The notes beneath the pieces are model-generated. The model was not told the DNA's origin. It did no database searches and saw nothing but the letters and a program-made list of their open reading frames with translations. This document shows, one piece after another, positions 35,294 through 43,474 of a DNA stretch of 64,000 nucleotides (positions within the stretch are counted from its first letter, which is position 1; every line of letters begins with the position of its first letter). Origin of the DNA: Bacterioplanoides sp965200585 (GTDB lineage: Bacteria > Pseudomonadota > Gammaproteobacteria > Pseudomonadales > Oceanobacteraceae). The DNA lies in assembly GCF_965200585.1 (NCBI RefSeq), contig NZ_OZ241361.1; one strand, written 5' to 3'. Position numbers and translations under genes: made by a program.

Positions 35294-35800
35294 ATGGATT
35301 TTAAAAACTTTAATGTTAAACAGCTCCTGCAATTGCAAGCCAGTATTACAAATGAACTCCGCGAACGTGGAGTTGTGAGAACACATAATAATCCGCTTGG
35401 TGATTATACTGAATGGCTTGTTTCCAAAGCCTTGAACCTGGAGCTAGCTGAAAATTCCAAAGCAGGCTTCGATGCCATTTCTGCATCTCATTCAAAAATC
35501 CAAATCAAAGGCCGCCGGGTTACCGCTAAGAACCCATCAAGGCAACTAAGCGCCATACGTAACCTCGAATCAAACGACTTTGATGAATTAGCAGTCGTAA
35601 TATTCGATGAAGCATTCAATGTCCTTGATGCCGTTATCATGCCCCATGCCGTCATTAGTGAGTACGCCAGCTATCGTCAACATACAAACGCCCATGTTTT
35701 AAACCTTCGCGGTTCCATTCTAAAAGACCAAAGAGTTCAATCCTTTCAACATCAGCTGGAAGTTGCTGTAAGTTCCGAAACAATTGACGGTACTAAATAA
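35294..35800 (+). CDS. Putative PD-(D/E)XK-like nuclease-fold protein
   Basis: A 168-residue protein whose centre has a spacing typical of restriction-endonuclease folds: E40 (GDYTEWLVSKAL), D60 (AGFDAI) and Q70-I-K72 (KIQIKGRR). The N-terminus is helical; the C-terminus has no recognisable domain. It lies 38 bp after dopE and 10 bp before hicA, so it could belong to the replication genes or to a small defence/toxin cluster. Nuclease activity is inference from three spaced residues. Confidence 0.5.
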   Translation: MDFKNFNVKQLLQLQASITNELRERGVVRTHNNPLGDYTEWLVSKALNLELAENSKAGFDAISASHSKIQIKGRRVTAKNPSRQLSAIRNLESNDFDELAVVIFDEAFNVLDAVIMPHAVISEYASYRQHTNAHVLNLRGSILKDQRVQSFQHQLEVAVSSETIDGTK

Positions 35801-35810
35801 TGGTACTAAT

Positions 35811-36065
35811 ATGAAAAGAAAGCATCAGAAGACGCTTGAGCTTATATTCAACCGCCCAGTGAGCGGCAATGTAAAATGGAAAGACATTGAGCAGCTTTTC
35901 CTTGAACTGGGTGCAGAAATTACCGAAGGAGAAGGTTCGCGAATTGGGGTTCGTCTGTTTGACGAACGCAGAGTATTCCATCGCCCACACCCTTCTCCGG
36001 ATACCGACAAAGGCGCTGTCGCCAGTATTCGTCGCTGGCTGGAAGCACATGGAGTAACACCATGA
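35811..36065 (+). CDS. hicA: HicA-family toxin
   Basis: mRNA interferase of a type II toxin-antitoxin pair. The 84-residue protein has the dsRBD-like fold (VKWKDIEQLFLELGAEITEG) and the FHRPHPSPDTDKGAVASIRRWLE tail split over its last helix. At the loop where classical HicA proteins have the catalytic GSH, this one has GSR (42-44); many of these longer HicA proteins share that. The start is the ATG at 35811. The stop overlaps the hicB start (ATGA). Confidence 0.85.
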   Translation: MKRKHQKTLELIFNRPVSGNVKWKDIEQLFLELGAEITEGEGSRIGVRLFDERRVFHRPHPSPDTDKGAVASIRRWLEAHGVTP

Positions 36066-36403
36066 TTAATGTAATGAAAATTGATGGCTATGATGCCGTT
36101 ATTAATTATGACCCTGATATTGAAATGTTCAGAGGTGAATTTATTAATCTGAACGGCGGCGCTGACTTTTACGCCGCTGATATCAACGGTTTGCAAACAG
36201 AAGGAAAAGCCTCATTGGCGATGTTCCTAAAAATGTGTGAAGAAGACGGCGTTTCTCCCAAAAAACAATACTCCGGTAAATTTAATGTGCGCCTCAGCCC
36301 GGAACTCCATGAATCTTTGGTTTTAAAAGCCGCCGCAGCGGGTAAAAGTATCAATCAGCTAGTTGTCGATTCAATATCTCACACCGTTGCAGATGGGTTC
36401 TGA
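36062..36403 (+). CDS. hicB: HicB-family antitoxin
   Basis: A 113-residue antitoxin with the N-terminal partially degraded RNase H-like HicB domain (IDGYDAVINYDPDIEMFRGEF) and a C-terminal ribbon-helix-helix DNA-binding domain (FNVRLSPELHESLVLKAAAAGKS split over strand and helix). It would neutralise HicA and autoregulate the operon. Its ATG overlaps the hicA TGA, so translation is coupled. Confidence 0.88.
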   Translation: MINVMKIDGYDAVINYDPDIEMFRGEFINLNGGADFYAADINGLQTEGKASLAMFLKMCEEDGVSPKKQYSGKFNVRLSPELHESLVLKAAAAGKSINQLVVDSISHTVADGF

Positions 36404-36425
36404 ATCAAGCTTCTAACACTTCCTC

Positions 36426-37103
36426 TCAATCCCCTTCGTATTTATAGCCCACGCCATAAACCGAATAAATCCATTCCTGATGTGGCGCGGCTTCCGACAT
36501 TTTTTTGCGCAGTTTTTTAACATGGCTATCGACCGTACGGTCACTAACAACACGGTGGTCGCGGTAAATATAATCCATTAACTGATCACGGGAAAAGACC
36601 CGTCCCGGTTCCTGCGATAAGGTTTGTAATAATTGAAATTCGATAGCCGTTAAATCCAGTGGTTGGCCACAAATACTGGCTTGCAGTTTATCCACATTCA
36701 ATTGCAGTGACGTTTCTTCAGCCGCGGCTTGCGGTTGTTGCAGGCGCTCTACCCGACGCAGAATTGCTTTAACCCGGGCCACCACTTCACGTGGGCTGAA
36801 TGGTTTGCAAATATAATCGTCAGCGCCCAGTTCCAGTCCTAATAAGCGATCGATTTCTTCAACCTTGGCGGTAACCATCACCACTGGCACATCCGATTGC
36901 TGGCGTATTTCCCGACAAATAGTTAACCCGTCTTTGCCTGGCAACATCAGATCGAGTAACACTAAATCCGGCTGTACTGACTGAAATACCTCCAGTGCTT
37001 CATTGCCATCGTGCACCATGGTCACCTGATACATAGCCTGACGTAAATAATCGGCTAATAAAGTGGCAAGTTTAATTTCGTCTTCAATAATCAGAATGTT
37101 CAT
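36426..37103 (-). CDS. baeR: BaeR/CpxR-type response regulator
   Basis: OmpR-family regulator of 225 residues: receiver domain with phosphoacceptor D51 (LVLLDLMLPGKDGL), conserved TAK and KPFSP motifs, and a winged-helix DNA-binding domain ending YSVYGVGYKYEGD. Its start overlaps the kinase gene stop by 4 bp (ATGA). The closest named relative by sequence style is BaeR (envelope stress), but CpxR/RstA-like roles cannot be excluded. Confidence 0.82.
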   Translation of the reverse strand: MNILIIEDEIKLATLLADYLRQAMYQVTMVHDGNEALEVFQSVQPDLVLLDLMLPGKDGLTICREIRQQSDVPVVMVTAKVEEIDRLLGLELGADDYICKPFSPREVVARVKAILRRVERLQQPQAAAEETSLQLNVDKLQASICGQPLDLTAIEFQLLQTLSQEPGRVFSRDQLMDYIYRDHRVVSDRTVDSHVKKLRKKMSEAAPHQEWIYSVYGVGYKYEGD

Positions 37104-38506
37104 CGTGTATGCTCCGCAAACAATGGCAAAGTTATCTTAATACCCAATCCACCATATTGGCTGTTAAAGGCATGAATATTACCATCGTGTGCTTCTATAA
37201 TTTTTTTACAAATTGCTAAACCTAAACCGGAACCACCGGTCTCACGATTGCGTGAGGCTTCAACCCGGTATAAGTGATCAAATAATTTTTCCAGCGCGTC
37301 ATCCGGAACACCGTGACCGGAATCCTCAATGGTTAGCTGAACGGTGTTCTGCTCTGCCTGCAACGTGACGTACAAATCGTCTGCCGCCGCATATTTCATG
37401 GTGTTGGATAAAATATTTTCCAGCACCTGCTGCAGCCGGTTGCCATCAGCCCATACCGGCACACTATGTTGTGCCTGCCAGTGTAACTGCACACCAGCAT
37501 CGCGCAGAGCGGTTTGATAAACCGCCAGTGTGTCGTCTAATAATACTGTTAAATCAAAAGACTCTTTGCGGTAACGCATGGCCCCCAGATCGGCATTGGT
37601 TAATTCGTATAAATCCTGAATCAGCCGGGTCAGTTGTTCGGCTTCCTGCTGCAAAGATTTTAAACTGGTCATATCCAGTGGTCGGATGCCATCCATAATG
37701 GCTTCAATTTCACCACGTAAAATCGCGACGGGTGTGCGCAATTCATGCGACACACTGGCCACCCACTGTTTACGGGCGTTTTCATTATCTTCCAGCGTTT
37801 GTGCCAGGGCATTCACATCATTTGCCAGCTGCGCCAGCTCATCGCGCCCATGAGGTGTTAAGCGCTGCTGATAATCGCCCTGAGTTAAACGGTGTGTGGT
37901 GTGCGCAATCGAACGTAATGGCCGGGTCCAGTGACGTGCTAATGGAATGGCAACCAATAACGCAATCACAATCATCACCGCAGCGACCACCAGCAACGCC
38001 TTATGCTGGTGATTACGAAATGCTAAATCAGCGGCATCAGTCAGTTGTTTCGCCGGCGGCATAGTTACCCAGCCTACCAGCTGGTTATCAACACGAATTT
38101 CAGACAGGGCAAAATCTTCCTCATAACGCCCGAGCAATAAGGTTTTATCCGGCGCTAATAAACCCGGGCGAAAGTTATTGCTGCCACGGCGTGGTTTATG
38201 GCCCGAGGGTGGAATATGAGGCGATTTTTCTTTGTTCAATCGATCTTGCCTAAAGCGTTTGCGCTCACGTTCCAGTACCTTGTCCATTATCGAACGCCAG
38301 TGAACACGAATATCATCCCAGTTACCGTAGCGTTGGTAATAACGCTGCAGCTGTTGCACCAAACGCTCCTGCTGCTGTAACTGCTGGCGATTCACGTATT
38401 CCAGTAAGCCCTGATCAAAGCTCCATTGCACGGCCAGCACCATCGTCAGCAATAACAAAGAGATGGTGCCTAAAAAAGCGGCTATTAATTTATTCTGAAT
38501 CGTCAA
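37100..38506 (-). CDS. baeS: BaeS-type sensor histidine kinase
   Basis: A 468-residue kinase with two membrane helices (about 7-27 and 170-190) enclosing a basic periplasmic sensor rich in Arg/Lys (RKRFRQDRLNKEKS), a HAMP domain (about 190-243), H-box SVSHELRTPVAIL with H254, and a HATPase domain (GHGVPDDALEKLFDHLY, GGSGLGLAICKKI). It forms an operon with baeR and is divergent from a cytochrome c peroxidase gene. Confidence 0.86.
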   Translation of the reverse strand: MTIQNKLIAAFLGTISLLLLTMVLAVQWSFDQGLLEYVNRQQLQQQERLVQQLQRYYQRYGNWDDIRVHWRSIMDKVLERERKRFRQDRLNKEKSPHIPPSGHKPRRGSNNFRPGLLAPDKTLLLGRYEEDFALSEIRVDNQLVGWVTMPPAKQLTDAADLAFRNHQHKALLVVAAVMIVIALLVAIPLARHWTRPLRSIAHTTHRLTQGDYQQRLTPHGRDELAQLANDVNALAQTLEDNENARKQWVASVSHELRTPVAILRGEIEAIMDGIRPLDMTSLKSLQQEAEQLTRLIQDLYELTNADLGAMRYRKESFDLTVLLDDTLAVYQTALRDAGVQLHWQAQHSVPVWADGNRLQQVLENILSNTMKYAAADDLYVTLQAEQNTVQLTIEDSGHGVPDDALEKLFDHLYRVEASRNRETGGSGLGLAICKKIIEAHDGNIHAFNSQYGGLGIKITLPLFAEHTR

Positions 38507-38680
38507 CGGAATGCCTGAAAATCAATCGGAGTGTGAAACGATAAATTAACGAAATTTGCTGCACACTTCACGCTTTTCCCGACGCTTTCACATTGCTTGC
38601 ACATTCATTCACGAATTCCTGCGCTTTTGACCCCTAAAGTGAAATTCAGCACTTATAAGAACGCCAAAAGGAGCGTCAGG

Positions 38681-40315
38681 ATGAGAACATCACCAATAAA
38701 AACACTCACAGCGTTAACCAAAACAAGCGTTGCCTCATTATTTGCCGGCCTGCTATTAACAGCGTGTGGCGGTGATAGTGAAGGTGGAAATGGCGGAAGC
38801 AACACCACCAGCACAACACAAGATCCAGCGGAAACAGCTGACCCGCAAACACCTACCGTTCTGACAGTACAGGATCAACAACTACAGGCGTTGATTGCAC
38901 AACAAAACCTCGACCAATCAGCGACCAATAATCGCACGATTCCGGATATTGATTCCGATATTGCCCAGCTGGGTAAAGCACTGTTTTTCAGTAAAAGTCT
39001 GGGCGGCGATTTTGACAGCGCTTGCGTCACCTGCCACCACCCGATGTTGGGCGGAGCCGATCAGCTAAGCCTGCCAGTGGGAGTTGGCGCGGTTGCTCCG
39101 GATGTTCTCGGCCCTGGCAGAGTGCATACCTCTGGCCTGCCGGAAGTGCCACGTAACTCTCCTACCGTTTTTAATGTGGCGTTATGGGATGACAGTTTAT
39201 TCTGGGATTCCCGGGTTGAGAGTCTCGGCAAAGAAGCCAACGCTAACGGTGCCGTTAGCGGCATCCGCACACCAGACTCTCCTTATTTACAGGCCGATGC
39301 CAACGCCGGAGCTAATCTGGCAGCGGCTCAGGCACGTTTCCCGGTGACATCCGCCGAAGAAATGCGCGGCACGACCTTTGAGTCCGGCAACAGCAATACA
39401 GCCGTACGCGATCACTTAGCCGCACGTATTGGCAATTATGGTGACGGCCAGGGTGAATTAGCCCGCAACGAATGGCTGGCTCTTTTTCAACAGGCTTTTG
39501 CTCAAAACGAATCGGCAGAAAATTTAATTACCTTCGATAATATTGCCTTTGCGATTGGTGAATACGAACGCTCAATGGTGTTTATTAATTCGCCGTGGCG
39601 TAATTATTTAGAGGGTAATACCAGCGCCCTCTCTGATGCAGAAAAACGTGGTGCACTGTTATTTTTTAATACCCCACAACAAGGGGGGGCGGGTTGTTCT
39701 GCTTGCCACAATGGCCCACTGTTAAGTGACGAACAACATCATGTGGTGGCATTCCCACAAATTGGTCCGGGTAAAGGTGATGGCGTTAACAGTGTCAGCA
39801 GCATAAACAACAGCGATGACTTTGGCCGCGAACGGGAAACCGGCAACAGCGATGATCGTTATCGTTTCCGCACGCCTTCGTTATTAAATATTGCTCAAAC
39901 CGCGCCGTATGGCCATACCGGAGCCTTTGCCGACTTAGAGCAAGTGGTGCGCCATTATGTGAACCCTCGTGCGTCGGTTGAAGCCTATTTCCGCGATAAT
40001 CGCCAGTGCGATCTGCAACAATTCCGCGATATCAGTAACTGCCAGAATTTGTATCTGGAATCGCTAAGCCATAGCCTGGCGGCTGCCGACAAACTGGATA
40101 ACGAACGCAACAATGGCTCTTCGCAACTGCCCCGTATTCGCTTAAATAATCAGGATGTGAGTGATCTGGTGGCCTTTCTGGAAGCACTAACCGACCCTTG
40201 TATCGAAAACCGAGATTGCATGAGTGACTGGATTGCCGATGATGCCGCTGATCGTTTTGAAAACCCGGATGATCAGTTATTAATTGGCCGGGATAGTAAT
40301 AATAATTTTTTGTGA
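38681..40315 (+). CDS. Lipid-anchored di-haem cytochrome c peroxidase family protein
   Basis: A 544-residue protein with a lipoprotein signal (LFAGLLLTACGG), then a low-complexity Gly/Ser/Thr linker, so it is predicted to be anchored in the envelope. Two haem c sites are present: CVTCHHP and CSACHNGP. The PYGHTGAFADLEQVVRHY segment is typical of the MauG/CcpA peroxidase family. Extra cysteines (about six beyond the haem sites) lie in the C-terminal half. The start at 38681 has GGAG upstream; the frame is open 28 codons further but without support. It is divergent from baeSR, which may regulate it. Confidence 0.87.
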   Translation: MRTSPIKTLTALTKTSVASLFAGLLLTACGGDSEGGNGGSNTTSTTQDPAETADPQTPTVLTVQDQQLQALIAQQNLDQSATNNRTIPDIDSDIAQLGKALFFSKSLGGDFDSACVTCHHPMLGGADQLSLPVGVGAVAPDVLGPGRVHTSGLPEVPRNSPTVFNVALWDDSLFWDSRVESLGKEANANGAVSGIRTPDSPYLQADANAGANLAAAQARFPVTSAEEMRGTTFESGNSNTAVRDHLAARIGNYGDGQGELARNEWLALFQQAFAQNESAENLITFDNIAFAIGEYERSMVFINSPWRNYLEGNTSALSDAEKRGALLFFNTPQQGGAGCSACHNGPLLSDEQHHVVAFPQIGPGKGDGVNSVSSINNSDDFGRERETGNSDDRYRFRTPSLLNIAQTAPYGHTGAFADLEQVVRHYVNPRASVEAYFRDNRQCDLQQFRDISNCQNLYLESLSHSLAAADKLDNERNNGSSQLPRIRLNNQDVSDLVAFLEALTDPCIENRDCMSDWIADDAADRFENPDDQLLIGRDSNNNFL

Positions 40316-40334
40316 ATCATCTTAAGCCTTAAAA

Positions 40335-40366
40335 GAGAAACCCGATTGTCATCAATCGGGTTTCTC
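40335..40366. terminator. Hairpin between cytochrome gene and prfH
   Basis: A perfect 14-bp stem, GAGAAACCCGATTG / CAATCGGGTTTCTC, with a TCAT loop lies between two convergent genes. The U tracts are internal to the stem rather than trailing, so it is a moderate bidirectional terminator. Confidence 0.75.
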
Positions 40367-40386
40367 GATAAAGCGCATTAACGTTT

Positions 40387-41007
40387 TTACTCTTTAAACC
40401 GCTCGCCTTTAAATATCCTTACTGGATTCCCCCGCTCCAGTTGGTGATGGGTCATACGTCGATTGGCGTTCAGCACAGAAGCTCCCTTCTTTTCCTGTTC
40501 AGCTAACTTATAAGCCAGCAGCTGGATGGCTAGCTTTTTATTCGCATGCTGACTACGTTCAGTTTCAACCCGTACATTCAGCCCGCTTGGTGAATGTAGC
40601 GCGCGAACGGCCGAGTTGGTTTTATTCACATGCTGACCACCAGCTCCGGAAGCGCGACAAGTCGTGAAAATAATGTCCTTTTCATTGAGTTCACTTGCCT
40701 CAAGCCCGGCATCAATTCGCTGACCGCTAAAAAACCAGTTTTTCCGCTTATGGCCAATCCGGAATGGACTTTGGCAAATCCAGAGTAAATTACCACTCCA
40801 GCGTTCAGCGACAGATAGTGACGCGTCACCCTCCAGTGACAAAATTAACGACTGATAACAGCGCTTCTGTTGACCAGGCTGGGACTCAACAATATCTAAC
40901 CTGACACCAGCACGGTGACAATCTTGCTGGATTTTACCCAGCGCCAGAGCGACAGCTCTGGCGCATTCGTCCGGGCCCTGCCCGGCTGATAATTGCAGTA
41001 ATATCAT
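40387..41007 (-). CDS. prfH: Peptide chain release factor homologue PrfH
   Basis: Release-factor-like protein of 206 residues with the peptidyl-tRNA hydrolysis motif GAGGQHVNKTNSAVR (GGQ at 123-125) but no codon-recognition domain. PrfH paired with RtcB2 has been reported to rescue and repair ribosomes cleaved in the decoding centre by ribotoxins; recalled from memory. The start at 41007 gives an ATGA overlap with the rtcB stop and is preferred over an ATG three codons upstream. Confidence 0.88.
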   Translation of the reverse strand: MILLQLSAGQGPDECARAVALALGKIQQDCHRAGVRLDIVESQPGQQKRCYQSLILSLEGDASLSVAERWSGNLLWICQSPFRIGHKRKNWFFSGQRIDAGLEASELNEKDIIFTTCRASGAGGQHVNKTNSAVRALHSPSGLNVRVETERSQHANKKLAIQLLAYKLAEQEKKGASVLNANRRMTHHQLERGNPVRIFKGERFKE

Positions 41008-42176
41008 CCTGAGCATTTTCCTTGAGTCTTAAATGTTAATACCGGGCGTAAGCGCGCAACGACCTGAATCAAACCAGCCTCAGTCATCGAAGCAATCACC
41101 TGATCACAACTTTTATAAGCCTGCGGAGCCTCCTCGTACAACAACTCTTTATTGCCACAAATCACACGACTGCCGAGTGATGTTTTTAGCAAATCTTGCT
41201 GTTTAAAGCGTTGATACAAGCGCTCTTTCGCTTCGGTTCGTTTCCATTTCCGGCCAGCCCCATGCGCCAGAGAAAAAAGACTGGCCGCAATATTCTGTTC
41301 TATCGGTTTCACCAGATAACTGTAATCCCCACGCGAACCCGGAATAATCACCATGCCCTGATCAGCAGGTGTTGCACCTTTGCGGTGTAACCATCCCTGT
41401 TGGCCATTCACTTCAGCGGGTAATACCGTATTGTGGTTAATGTCTAACAAACACTGCCCTTTGGCTTTTACCGCTTTCAGAAAACGACGTGCAATTAACT
41501 CACGATTTAATTCCGCCCAACGGACGGCTTCATCGTGTTGCTCAATATAGTCTTTTTGGTTATCACTCTCGGCAATAAGCCCATCATGATTAAATTGCTG
41601 AATATGTTCTGTCAGTATTTTTTGACCTAAACCACGCGAGCCAGAATGCACCAGCAGCAACAGCTGGGATTTATCAATGCCTGCCTGCTTGGCTAATTCT
41701 GGCATCAATATATCGTCTATCGCCTGAAATTCAGCAAAGTGATTACCACCACCAATGGTTCCCAGCGAGTGATCAAAATGATTGCACTGAATATTTTTGT
41801 CACACTTACGCTCAGCAATAAGATCAGACCAAGTGTCATCCAATGCTTGTTCAACGTCATTCAGACGCTTAGCCAGCTTATCCAGATGTAAACGTGGCAC
41901 TTTGATAGAGCTTTGCCATAAGCTCATACCACAACCAATGTCATTACCGACTAATGCCGGATACAACTTACCAACAGAGAAAAAAGCGGCACCAATTGGG
42001 TAACCACGACCCGGATGCAAATCTGGCATGCCAGCAACCGCCACCATACCGTCAAGCTCAGCAGTTTTCTGCAACTGCTGCAGCGCTGCACCTTCCATCC
42101 AGTTTTCAGTCGCCGAAATAACCTTGATATCGGCGCAGGAGGAAGCTGCAGGCGTTTGATTATGAGAAATGCCCAT
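41004..42176 (-). CDS. rtcB: RNA-splicing ligase RtcB-family protein (RtcB2, PrfH-linked)
   Basis: GTP/Mn-dependent RNA 3'-phosphate ligase. The 390-residue protein shows the metal-site residues D79 and C82 (GNDIGCGM), H146 (GGGNHFAEF) and H177 (VHSGSRGLG), and the guanylated His305 in SLAHGAGRKWKR. It is translationally coupled to prfH. No RtcR regulator or RNA cyclase gene is nearby, so regulation differs from E. coli rtcBA; a micro-ORF with a perfect ribosome site lies in its leader. Confidence 0.9.
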   Translation of the reverse strand: MGISHNQTPAASSCADIKVISATENWMEGAALQQLQKTAELDGMVAVAGMPDLHPGRGYPIGAAFFSVGKLYPALVGNDIGCGMSLWQSSIKVPRLHLDKLAKRLNDVEQALDDTWSDLIAERKCDKNIQCNHFDHSLGTIGGGNHFAEFQAIDDILMPELAKQAGIDKSQLLLLVHSGSRGLGQKILTEHIQQFNHDGLIAESDNQKDYIEQHDEAVRWAELNRELIARRFLKAVKAKGQCLLDINHNTVLPAEVNGQQGWLHRKGATPADQGMVIIPGSRGDYSYLVKPIEQNIAASLFSLAHGAGRKWKRTEAKERLYQRFKQQDLLKTSLGSRVICGNKELLYEEAPQAYKSCDQVIASMTEAGLIQVVARLRPVLTFKTQGKCSG

Positions 42177-42262
42177 AAACCAATCCTGTTTTAAATTTTA
42201 ATGAATTTTGAAATCAGATTGGCAGGCCAACGGCCGGGCAAAGCAGAAAATAAGAAGAGTGC

Positions 42263-42304
42263 TTAAGCGGCCAGACCTGCGAACAGAGTTTTAGATAAAG
42301 ACAT
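42263..42304 (-). CDS. 13-codon micro-ORF in the rtcB-prfH leader
   Basis: The minus strand has a textbook ribosome site, AAGGAGGT, 5 nt before an ATG that opens MSLSKTLFAGLAA and then stops. It ends 87 bp before the rtcB start. This is the strongest Shine-Dalgarno sequence in the area, stronger than that of rtcB. It may encode a leader peptide sensing translation, or a tiny membrane-active protein. No homologue is known to me. Confidence 0.55.
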   Translation of the reverse strand: MSLSKTLFAGLAA

Positions 42305-42510
42305 AACAACCTCCTTCGCAGTGGGTAAGTAGAAAAGATGTGCGGAGCTTAATCGTTTTACTCCGTAAGTCAAGAAAATATCCAGCATTTAAAAAATACA
42401 GGCTGTGCGCCTGCTGCCAAATCCCTTCAAAAAAGTCTAAACAGTCATAACAGAAGAGCATTCATCTTCAACAAACCCCACCTTCTGAGCTTGCCCACAT
42501 GCTTCACTAT

Positions 42511-42527
42511 TGATATTTTAAATATCA
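42511..42527. promoter_or_regulatory. Perfect AT-rich palindrome
   Basis: TGATATTTTAAATATCA is a 17-bp perfect inverted repeat around a single central base, in the divergent spacer of rtcB-prfH and the unknown gene. It could be an operator; no protein can be named. Confidence 0.45.
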
Positions 42528-42630
42528 GCATAATGTGCCTAGGTGCATATCTGAAAGGGATAATCTTGCTATGGAAGGTTTCTTAATGAAGTCTGCTTGC
42601 CTTTGGAAGCCCAAAGAAGCCATCGAAACC

Positions 42631-42692
42631 TTGCAAGACAGGGTTAGCTTGCAAGACAGGGTTAGCTTGCAAGACAGGGTTAGCTTGCAAGG
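42631..42692 (+). repeat. 18-bp tandem repeats carrying CTTGCAAG palindromes
   Basis: Three exact copies of TTGCAAGACAGGGTTAGC start at 42631, 42649 and 42667, followed by a partial copy TTGCAAGG. From the second copy on, the junction makes the 8-bp palindrome CTTGCAAG, repeated every 18 bp. A further palindrome, GACCTTGTAAGGTC, follows at 42698-42711. The array ends 63 bp before the start of the next gene, a likely place for multiple operator sites. Confidence 0.85.
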
Positions 42693-42754
42693 TATGCGAC
42701 CTTGTAAGGTCACACTATTAAAATGTTATGCGTTAAAAATTAAGGAAATTTATC

Positions 42755-43375
42755 ATGGGATTGACTATATCAAGTGGTGAGTATGCTTACTACCTAAAGG
42801 AAGACCCTGAGGGCGCTAAATGGATGGAAGAAGACTTCAAAGTTATTAATTCAGTACTAAAGAAAAACGGAATTCCAGAACATTCTGAAGCTACCGAAGT
42901 GCCAGACGTTGCAATGTCGTCGATCGAGGGATTTCCTTATAGTTTCCTACACTATTTACGACGGATTTATGCTTTAGATAAGTTGGAGAAACCTGTTACT
43001 CCAACTAATGGTGAACTTACTGAAGAAGATGATAATTTTATAATGGAAGCATCCGAAATGATGGATTCTCATTTACTTTGCCATTCGGATACTGAGGGAT
43101 ACTACGTTCCCATTGAATTTGATGAGGTGATATTCGATGAGGAATTGACTGGAGGGATGTTAGGATCAAGCCAGAAGTTATTCTTGGAAATTCTTAAGGT
43201 TGCGCACTTAATAGATGTAAAAGTTAACGGTAGCGAAATATCTGAATCAACACATCAAGAATTAGTAAAAGCGGATGAAAACCACCCTTATTATATTGAA
43301 AGGGTGGTATGGTTTAACTTGTTCGAAAATTGCAAAAATAGTATTGAGAACAATACTCTAATTTCGTTCGGCTAA
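42755..43375 (+). CDS. Unknown protein, 206 residues
   Basis: An acidic, soluble protein with no signal peptide or membrane segment. Notable stretches are GEYAYYLKEDPEGAKWMEEDF at the N-terminus (given in part), SSIEGFPYSFLHYLRRIYAL near 55-74 and GGMLGSSQKLFLEILKVAHL near 130-150. I do not recognise the family. An AAGGA ribosome site 8 nt upstream supports the start. It is more AT-rich than its neighbours and stands alone between rtcB-prfH (divergent) and an HCCA isomerase (convergent). The upstream repeat array suggests specific regulation. Confidence 0.75.
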   Translation: MGLTISSGEYAYYLKEDPEGAKWMEEDFKVINSVLKKNGIPEHSEATEVPDVAMSSIEGFPYSFLHYLRRIYALDKLEKPVTPTNGELTEEDDNFIMEASEMMDSHLLCHSDTEGYYVPIEFDEVIFDEELTGGMLGSSQKLFLEILKVAHLIDVKVNGSEISESTHQELVKADENHPYYIERVVWFNLFENCKNSIENNTLISFG

Positions 43376-43414
43376 AAATTCCTAACAAGCGACTGTAATC
43401 TTCCCCCGATAAAA

Positions 43415-43449
43415 CGGACACCCAAATCTAATTAAGATTAAGGTGTCCG
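43415..43449. terminator. Hairpin between unknown gene and HCCA isomerase
   Basis: CGGACACC and GGTGTCCG form an 8-bp stem with an inner AATCT/AGATT pairing, between two convergent genes. There is no strong U tract. Confidence 0.55.
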
Positions 43450-43474
43450 CATACATCATAAGATAAACGCTCTA

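Larger units (their letters stand above)
42305..42754. other. Spacer between rtcB leader and the unknown gene at 42755
   Basis: About 450 bp with no supportable gene. It holds the divergent promoters, a perfect AT-rich palindrome (42511-42527) and an 18-bp tandem-repeat array (42631-42692). A plus-strand open frame across the repeats looks accidental. Confidence 0.5.

Noticed and set aside
42631..42692. CRISPR array
   Set aside because: The units are directly adjacent without variable spacers and are only 18 bp long; no cas genes are nearby.
42535..42780. Plus-strand open frame of 81 codons with LQDRVS repeats
   Set aside because: It is produced by the 18-bp tandem array, which stays open in several frames. 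It has no ribosome site, overlaps the start of the well-supported gene at 42755, and the mirror frame on the other strand is equally repetitive.
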